The notes under the pieces are model-generated. The model was not told the DNA's origin. It did no database searches and was given only the letters and a program-made list of their open reading frames with translations. This document shows, in pieces, positions 58,404 to 64,000 of a stretch of DNA of 64,000 nt (the stretch's first letter is position 1; every line of letters begins with the position of its first letter). The stretch covers positions 2,914,001-2,978,000 of the forward strand of contig NZ_CP049199.1 in the NCBI RefSeq assembly GCF_011045195.1, written 5' to 3'. The position numbers and the translations under genes were made by a program. The DNA is from Caulobacter soli (lineage in GTDB: Bacteria > Pseudomonadota > Alphaproteobacteria > Caulobacterales > Caulobacteraceae).

Positions 58404-59180
58404 ATGGCTTTGCATTTCGAGCGCACGGGCGTTGGCCCTCCCCTGCTGATGATCCACGGCCTTGGCGGAAGCATACGGTCCTGGGACACGATCGCGCCGG
58501 CGCTCAGCCTTTCGCGCGAGTTGATCCTGATCGACATGCCAGGACACGGTGAGTCTGCGCCGATCCCTGGGCGACAAACCATTTCCGCCTTTGCTGACGC
58601 GCTTACAGACTTCATCGACCGTGAGGGGCTTGGCGCGGTGGATCTGGTCGGCAGTTCTGTAGGCGCCCGCCTCGTCTTAGAGCTCTCGCGTCGAGGCGTC
58701 GGTCGCCACTGCGTCGCCTTGGACCCTGGCGGATTCTGGCGAGGCTGGGAGACGCGGTTCTTCCAGACCACAATCTCGGCATCTATTCGGCTTGTGCGAG
58801 GGCTCCAGCCGGTGATGCCGTTCCTTTTGCGCCATTCTGGCACGCGGGCACTTCTGTTGGCGCAGCTATCCGACCGACCGTGGGCGCTCGCTCCCGAGAT
58901 CGTCCTGACCGAGATGCGGACCTTCGCCGCCACCCAGGTGTTCGACGAGATGGTGCGCGAGTTGGCAGACGGCCCGCTACAAGCTGGAACGGTTTCCACG
59001 CCCGGACGCGTGACCATCGGCTGGGGCCGTCAGGATCGTCTCCTCCTACTCCGACAGGCCCATCGTGCTCAGGCCGCTTTCCCGAACGCCAAGCTGCACT
59101 GGTTTGACAGGTGCGGTCATTTTCCGCACTGGGACCGTGCAGATGAGACGGCGCGGATCATAGTTCAGACCACTGAATAG
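58404..59180 (+). CDS. Alpha/beta-fold hydrolase
   Basis: A 258-residue cytosolic hydrolase. The oxyanion block HGLGGSIRSW lies near residue 20, the nucleophile serine is in GSSVGARL (near residue 85), the acid in WGRQDRLLLL and the histidine in RCGHFPHWD, giving a complete triad. The layout resembles esterases or C-C bond hydrolases of the MhpC type, but the substrate cannot be assigned. The ATG at 58404 has no clear ribosome site. It stands alone between intergenic stretches and is not obviously co-transcribed with the sulfatase. Confidence 0.88.
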   Translation: MALHFERTGVGPPLLMIHGLGGSIRSWDTIAPALSLSRELILIDMPGHGESAPIPGRQTISAFADALTDFIDREGLGAVDLVGSSVGARLVLELSRRGVGRHCVALDPGGFWRGWETRFFQTTISASIRLVRGLQPVMPFLLRHSGTRALLLAQLSDRPWALAPEIVLTEMRTFAATQVFDEMVRELADGPLQAGTVSTPGRVTIGWGRQDRLLLLRQAHRAQAAFPNAKLHWFDRCGHFPHWDRADETARIIVQTTE

Positions 59181-59449
59181 TTGGCGGTCCTGAAGGCACG
59201 CCAAGTCAACCTTCAGCAGTTTCTCCGGCGCTTACGATGCCTGAGCCGCCGGCGGCCCAGCGTCATGAGCGGCCCTTTAGATTAGTCCACAAACCCGACA
59301 TTCGGGGAGTTGCGGCTTGGAGTTGCACTGATCGGGCGATGGGGAGGCCGCCCTAGGGCTGACCATATCGTCCGCGAGGGTTTCCCCCGATGGCTCCCTT
59401 CAGGCGGCCGCTACACATTCGGCGCCCGCTCCTGGTGACTGAGGACGCC

Positions 59450-61801
59450 ATGTCTGACCGCGCACGCACGATCCTGCCTATTCCCGATCAGCCGTATGCC
59501 GGCACGGTGCTCTATGACGCCAGGGATCCGGACGCCAAGTACGCGCCGATTCAACAGCTGCGTCCGCCAGCAGGCGCGCCCAACGTGCTGGTCGTGCTGC
59601 TGGACGACGTCGGCTTTGGCGCCTCCAGCGCCTTCGGCGGGCCGGTGCACACGCCGACCGCCGAGCGGCTGGCCGGCGGCGGCCTGAAGTACACTCGCTT
59701 CCACACGACGGCGATCTGCTCGCCGACGCGCGCGGCTCTGATCAGCGGGCGTAACCACCATACCGTCGGCATGGGCGGGATCACCGAGATGGCGACCGCC
59801 GCACCGGGCTATACATCGATGCGGCCCAACAGTTGCGCGACCATCGCCGAAATCCTGCGCCTGAACGGCTATGCCACTGCCCACTTCGGTAAGTGCCACG
59901 AGGTGCCGGTGTGGGAAACTAGCCCGGCCGGCCCGTTTGATCGATGGCCCACCGGCGGCGGCTTCGAGCACTTCTTCGGCTTCCTGGGAGGCGAGACCGA
60001 CCAGTATTTCCCGACGCTCAAGGAGGGGACCGCGCGGGTCGAGCCGTGGGGAACACCGGAGGAAGGCTATCACTTCACGACAGACATGACCGACCGGGCC
60101 ATCGCCTGGGTGCGTCAGCAAAAGGCCCTGGTCCAGGACAAGCCCTTCTTGATGTACTTCGCCACCGGCGGCACCCACGCGCCTCACCAAGTCCCCACAG
60201 AGTGGGCGGACAAATACAAGGGCAAGTTCGACCAAGGCTGGGACGTGCTGCGCGAGGAGACCCTGGTCCGGCAGAAGGTGCTGGGGGTCGTCCCGCAGGA
60301 CGCGACCCTGACCGCTCGGCACGCCGAGATCCCGGCCTGGGACGACATGCCGGAGGACATGAAACCCGTGCTGCGGCGGCAGATGGAAAACTACGCCGGT
60401 TTCCTCGAACACACTGACCATCACGTTGGCCTGCTGATCGACGCCCTGGAGAAGATGGGCGAGTTGGATAACACGCTGGTCTATTACATCATCGGCGACA
60501 ACGGCGCCTCGGCCGAGGGAACCCTGCAAGGGACCTTCAACGAGATGATCAGCCTGAACGGCATGGCCGAGATCGAGACGCCGGAATTCCTGATGTCGCG
60601 CCTGGATAAGTTGGGCGGTCCGGAGTCGGCGCCGCATTATGCGGTCGGCTGGGCGCACGCCATGTGCACGCCCTACCAGTGGACCAAGCAGGTCGCCTCC
60701 CATTGGGGCGGCACGCGCAACGGCACGATCGTCCATTGGCCCAAGGGCATCAAGGCCAAGGGTGAGGTGCGTCACCAGTTCCACCACGTCATCGACGTGG
60801 CAACGACCATCCTGGATGCGGCCGGGCTGCCGGCCCCAACCCTGGTCAACGGCGTCGCCCAGCAGCCGCTGCACGGGGTCAGCATGGCCTACAGCTTTGA
60901 CGACGAGACGGCGGACGACCGGCGCAAGACCCAGTATTTCGAGATCTTCGGCAATCGGGCGATCTATCATAACGGCTGGTCGGCGGCGACCAAGCACCGC
61001 ACCCCCTGGCAGACCACGGGCGATGTCGGCATTGCTTTCGACGACGACGCCTGGGAGCTCTACGACGGGTCCCGCGACTGGACCCAGGCCCGCGACCTGT
61101 CGAAGGAAAACCCCGACAAGCTACGCGAGCTGCAACGTCTCTTTGTGATCGAAGCGACCCGCTACAACGTCCTGCCGCTGGACGATCGCTCGTTCGAGCG
61201 CGTTTTGCCCGAGGTTAGCGGACGCCCCTCGAACGTCGGGGACCGCCAAATGCTCTACCCGGGTACAGGCGCCTTGCTGGAGCAACATGTCGTCAATTGG
61301 CGCAACCGCTCATGGTCGATCACTGCCGAGGTGGACGTTCCTCCTGGCGGCGCCAACGGGGTCATCCTGAATCTCGGCGGAAGCATGGGCGGCTGGTCTC
61401 TGTATCTGAAGGAAGGCAGGCCGACCTTCTGTTACAACCTGTTCGGACTAGAAGAGACCATCGTCCGCGGCGAGGCGACGATCCCGCCTGGCACGCACCA
61501 GGTGCAGATGGACTTCGCCTATGACGGCGGGGGCTTGAGCAAGGGTGGAGCGGTCACGCTTTCGATCGACGGCAAGCCGGTAGGCGATGGTCGGGTCGAG
61601 CGCACGGAAGGCATCGGCTTCGGCTATGAATACACCGACGTCGGCCGCGACTGCCTGTCTCCGGTGACGACTGACTATGGGCCAGGTGGCGCGATCTTCA
61701 GCGGCAAGATCGCCTGGGTCGCCCTGGAGGGCGGCGGCGACAGCCACGCCCACCTGATCGAGCCGGAGACGTTTCTTCGCGTGGCGATGGCCAAGCAATA
61801 G
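59450..61801 (+). CDS. Type I arylsulfatase
   Basis: A 783-residue sulfatase of the alkaline-phosphatase fold. The formylglycine motif C90-S-P-T-R is intact; metal residues D52 and D53 (LLDDVGFG) and later IGDNGASAEGT are present, along with the family block GRNHHTVGMGGITEM. A C-terminal beta-rich domain follows residue 550. The ATG at 59450 is chosen because GAGG lies 5 nt upstream and the protein then starts like known members; an in-frame ATG at 59390 is possible. No signal peptide is seen, suggesting a cytoplasmic enzyme. No formylglycine-generating enzyme is encoded in the window. Confidence 0.92.
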   Translation: MSDRARTILPIPDQPYAGTVLYDARDPDAKYAPIQQLRPPAGAPNVLVVLLDDVGFGASSAFGGPVHTPTAERLAGGGLKYTRFHTTAICSPTRAALISGRNHHTVGMGGITEMATAAPGYTSMRPNSCATIAEILRLNGYATAHFGKCHEVPVWETSPAGPFDRWPTGGGFEHFFGFLGGETDQYFPTLKEGTARVEPWGTPEEGYHFTTDMTDRAIAWVRQQKALVQDKPFLMYFATGGTHAPHQVPTEWADKYKGKFDQGWDVLREETLVRQKVLGVVPQDATLTARHAEIPAWDDMPEDMKPVLRRQMENYAGFLEHTDHHVGLLIDALEKMGELDNTLVYYIIGDNGASAEGTLQGTFNEMISLNGMAEIETPEFLMSRLDKLGGPESAPHYAVGWAHAMCTPYQWTKQVASHWGGTRNGTIVHWPKGIKAKGEVRHQFHHVIDVATTILDAAGLPAPTLVNGVAQQPLHGVSMAYSFDDETADDRRKTQYFEIFGNRAIYHNGWSAATKHRTPWQTTGDVGIAFDDDAWELYDGSRDWTQARDLSKENPDKLRELQRLFVIEATRYNVLPLDDRSFERVLPEVSGRPSNVGDRQMLYPGTGALLEQHVVNWRNRSWSITAEVDVPPGGANGVILNLGGSMGGWSLYLKEGRPTFCYNLFGLEETIVRGEATIPPGTHQVQMDFAYDGGGLSKGGAVTLSIDGKPVGDGRVERTEGIGFGYEYTDVGRDCLSPVTTDYGPGGAIFSGKIAWVALEGGGDSHAHLIEPETFLRVAMAKQ

Positions 61802-62089
61802 GTTACACAGCCGACGCTTGCCGAAGAGCGGTCAGGCCTGCCGATTCCGTCGGGCGTGCGCCATAAGCGGTCTCTAGAACCAATCCAGATTCAGAACCTT
61901 GGTTGCCGGCCTGACAGCGCAGTTCACGGCCAACAGTAGTAGTCACTGCGCAGCATGACCCAGAGAAGGTCCGACCAGTGCGCGGGTTCAGGAATCCGCA
62001 CTGGATCCTCTGGCGACTATCGCGACCCTGCGGGAAAACACGGTGTGGGGATGCCCGAGCGGTTCCGGAGCCGACGTGCGCCTGGCCGC

Positions 62090-62485
62090 TTAGGACACCC
62101 CGGCCACGGTCCGGATCAGATCCACCAGTCTACGACGCGTGGCGCCGGCCGGGACCCTGGCGAAGATGGCCGCCATTTGATGGCCCTCCTGGCTGCTCAG
62201 GAAAATCTGCGTCGCCTCGACGCCGTCGGCAGGCTCAAGAGTATCCGCCTCCGGTAATCCCTGAAAAAAATAGCCCGTCCCCACCTTCAGAAAAACGCCG
62301 ATCTCGTAAAGCTTGGAGGCGCTGACCCGGTTGGAGCCGCGCTCGTATTTCTGAACCTGCTGGAAGGACAGACCCAGGGCCGTGGCCAGTTGATCCTGGC
62401 TGACACCCAGCAACTTGCGCCGCATGCGGATCATGCCGCCGACATGAATATCGACAGGATGCGATGCCGAGTCGGTCTGGATCAT
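62090..62485 (-). CDS. XRE-family regulator (PraR-like)
   Basis: A 131-residue regulator. The N-terminal helix-turn-helix (DIHVGGMIRMRRKLLGVSQD, LATALGLSFQQVQKYERGSN) has the DIHVG...FQQVQKYE form typical of rhizobial PraR and its Caulobacter relatives. The C-terminal part is short and helical and ends in TRRRLVDLIRTVAG. The ATG at 62485 follows GGGAG. A sigma-70-like promoter lies at 62522-62549. Targets are unknown; in rhizobia such proteins control quorum sensing and surface traits. Confidence 0.9.
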   Translation of the reverse strand: MIQTDSASHPVDIHVGGMIRMRRKLLGVSQDQLATALGLSFQQVQKYERGSNRVSASKLYEIGVFLKVGTGYFFQGLPEADTLEPADGVEATQIFLSSQEGHQMAAIFARVPAGATRRRLVDLIRTVAGVS

Positions 62486-62895
62486 GAACTTTACTCCCGG
62501 TCGTACAAATTGTTGCCGGAAGTAATACAGGTAAAACTTTCCACCTCAACGCGACTATTACGCACAGCACCCCTTCCGAACACCCCTGCGCCGGATATTA
62601 TTATCGCTTTACATTGATATATTATAATATTCAGACATTAGAACCCCGTCGAGCCGAAGCCTGGCCGAAGCCTGTGCACTCTGCGCTTGGGCACGGAAAC
62701 ATGGCTGAGGTCACCCGTCTCTTTGCCCGGCGAGAGAACTGGAACGCCCAAGGCGCGACCATCCTCCCCGGCCGGTCGGCGTGGCCGATTTCCGACAGGG
62801 TCCCGCCAAGAGCGACTCGCCGCCACGCTCAGAAGACGACCTTGAAGGGCCCTATAACGTCGGAAATAATCGATCTGCTGTGACGTCCGTGCTGG
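62486..62895. other. Intergenic stretch with AT-rich patch
   Basis: About 410 bp. It holds the XRE promoter and an AT-rich patch with a perfect 12-bp palindrome ATATTATAATAT (62619-62630). A plus-strand frame from about 62614 lacks a ribosome site and any family likeness, so no gene is called. Confidence 0.5.
62522..62549 (-). promoter_or_regulatory. Sigma-70-like promoter of the XRE regulator gene
   Basis: On the minus strand TTGAGG, 16 nt, TATTAC, about 37 nt before the start codon at 62485. It fits a housekeeping promoter in a locally AT-rich region. Confidence 0.55.
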
Positions 62896-64000
62896 CTAGT
62901 GCATTAGGGTCGCCATAGGGATCGTAATTGAAATCCGAAGGCCGTTTGGCAGCCAGTCGCGTTGCAACGAACCTCTCAGCAGTCGGATTACCGCGTTGTG
63001 CAGCAAGTTCGTGCCGAAGCCGTCCGCAGCAGATTTAGGATGGGCGTCCAACTTCTGGCCGGCCTCTTCCCAAACCAGCCCAACAGACGCGTCAACGTGC
63101 GTGACGGTCAGGGAGATATGCCCCGCTGGAGATCGCAACGCGCCGTATTTCACGGCGTTGGTCGCGAGTTCGTTGATGACCAACGCCATCGCCGTCGTCG
63201 CCGAATGGCCCACGGGACAATCCGCGCCCTTGATTGTGATTTGTCTCTCCGCCCCCATTGTTGCGCCATAGGGCTCTAGAAGCGTCGACAACAGGCCGAG
63301 GAGTGTCGGGATCACCGGCAGACCCGCACGATCGACGTCTAGCGGCGAAACATAGGCGGTCGCTCGGCCTAGTGCGTTTAGACGCCGGCGCAGTTTGTCG
63401 ACGAAGCCGGTTCGATCCGGCTCCGAACGCGCCGACAGCGAGATCACGCCGTCAACCACGGCGAACACGTTCTTGATGCGATGCGATAATTCCAAACTCA
63501 TCAGCGCCGTCCGTTCGTGGACCCGGCGCCGCTCCGTGATGTCCTGGGAAATCGCAACGATCTGGGCTGGACGCCCGGTCGCATCACAGACCGGCGCGAC
63601 GACGACGTCCCAGACCTTCAAGGTCCCCTTTGCCGTCGCGCATTCGGCCGTAAACCGCGCCACCACGCCTTCGGCCGCCCGGTTCACAGCGTCGGCGACC
63701 TGGGTGCGGGTCTCCTCGGGCCAGAACAACGACCAAGTCTGGCCCTTCAAAGGATTGAAGTCGTCGATTTCCATCAGGCACAGACCGTTGGCGTTCATCG
63801 CCATCAGCCGTCCATCGAGATCAATTATTTTGACGCAATCCTGGCTCGCCTCAAAAAGGCTCGCGCTGATCGGGTCAGCGAGCCCGGCGCCCTGGTCGGA
63901 ATTCGGACGCGCATGCGTTGGCGCGTCTCGGGCGGAAGGCGTTGTCGGTGAACTTAGCGGGCCACGCCGCTGCGCCGGATCGGCGCCCGATGGCGGCGTC
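62896..64000 (-). CDS. PAS-HWE sensor histidine kinase, 3' part
   Basis: The frame is open from the right window edge to the stop at 62896 (about 368 codons), so the 5' end is outside. A PAS domain (LFEASQDCVKIIDLDGRLMA, ending VAISQDITERRR) is followed by an HWE-type kinase: phospho-acceptor block LSHRIKNVFAVV, N-box NELATNAVKYGAL and the W-x-E segment VWEEAGQ. Such kinases sense light, redox or small molecules through PAS and phosphorylate partner regulators, often in general stress control. An internal ATG at 63804 is unlikely to be the start because it would cut the PAS domain. Confidence 0.88.
   Translation of the reverse strand, partial: TPPSGADPAQRRGPLSSPTTPSARDAPTHARPNSDQGAGLADPISASLFEASQDCVKIIDLDGRLMAMNANGLCLMEIDDFNPLKGQTWSLFWPEETRTQVADAVNRAAEGVVARFTAECATAKGTLKVWDVVVAPVCDATGRPAQIVAISQDITERRRVHERTALMSLELSHRIKNVFAVVDGVISLSARSEPDRTGFVDKLRRRLNALGRATAYVSPLDVDRAGLPVIPTLLGLLSTLLEPYGATMGAERQITIKGADCPVGHSATTAMALVINELATNAVKYGALRSPAGHISLTVTHVDASVGLVWEEAGQKLDAHPKSAADGFGTNLLHNAVIRLLRGSLQRDWLPNGLRISITIPMATLMH

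Noticed and set aside
62614..62883. An 89-codon plus-strand frame beside the XRE gene
   Set aside because: No ribosome site, a non-ATG start, no domain likeness and it begins within an AT-rich intergenic patch.

Overview
The window is GC-rich and looks chromosomal. It carries many TonB-dependent transport parts, two FecI/FecR-type sigma circuits, an HWE-type histidine kinase, a PraR-like XRE regulator and a giant filamentous haemagglutinin-like protein. Together these suggest an alphaproteobacterium of the Caulobacteraceae type (Caulobacter/Phenylobacterium); this is inference from gene content, not from a marker gene. No rRNA, tRNA, CRISPR array or complete mobile element was seen.

Region 1 (1-2494) holds the start of an MBL-fold hydrolase, a 1-Cys peroxiredoxin and a MocR-type regulator. 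Region 2 (2499-23918) reads as a peptide-scavenging island. On the minus strand a tight operon encodes an S10 carboxypeptidase, an MFS transporter, an exported class V aminotransferase and an ornithine cyclodeaminase-like enzyme. Divergently, there is a duplicated pair of M61 aminopeptidase plus CapA-like protein. Next come an ECF sigma factor, FecR and a FecA-like receptor with an STN signalling domain, then a paralogous receptor without STN, a free-standing STN protein and an M19 dipeptidase. I find one promoter-like pattern, GGRTNN-N12-CGTA, ahead of all five transcription units, which suggests that they form one ECF regulon.

Region 3 (24278-31431) is an RND efflux system (outer-membrane factor, TetR, fusion protein, permease) with two matching 26-bp palindromic operators, followed by hairpins and a second TetR gene. 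A lone short tyrosine recombinase follows (31571-32197).

Region 4 (32321-58000, all minus strand) is a roughly 22-kb two-partner secretion operon and its regulators. In transcription order it runs: an STN-TonB fusion, TonB, ECF sigma, FecR, a solo AraC-type regulator, TpsB, a DUF2341/LamG-ExbB fusion, ExbD, TonB, a porin, a small exported protein, a 4273-residue TpsA, SapC, an OmpH-like chaperone and a TonB-C-like periplasmic protein. A dedicated energising complex built into a two-partner secretion operon is the most unusual theme of the window. Region 5 (58404-64000) holds an alpha/beta hydrolase, an arylsulfatase, an XRE regulator and the 3' part of an HWE histidine kinase.
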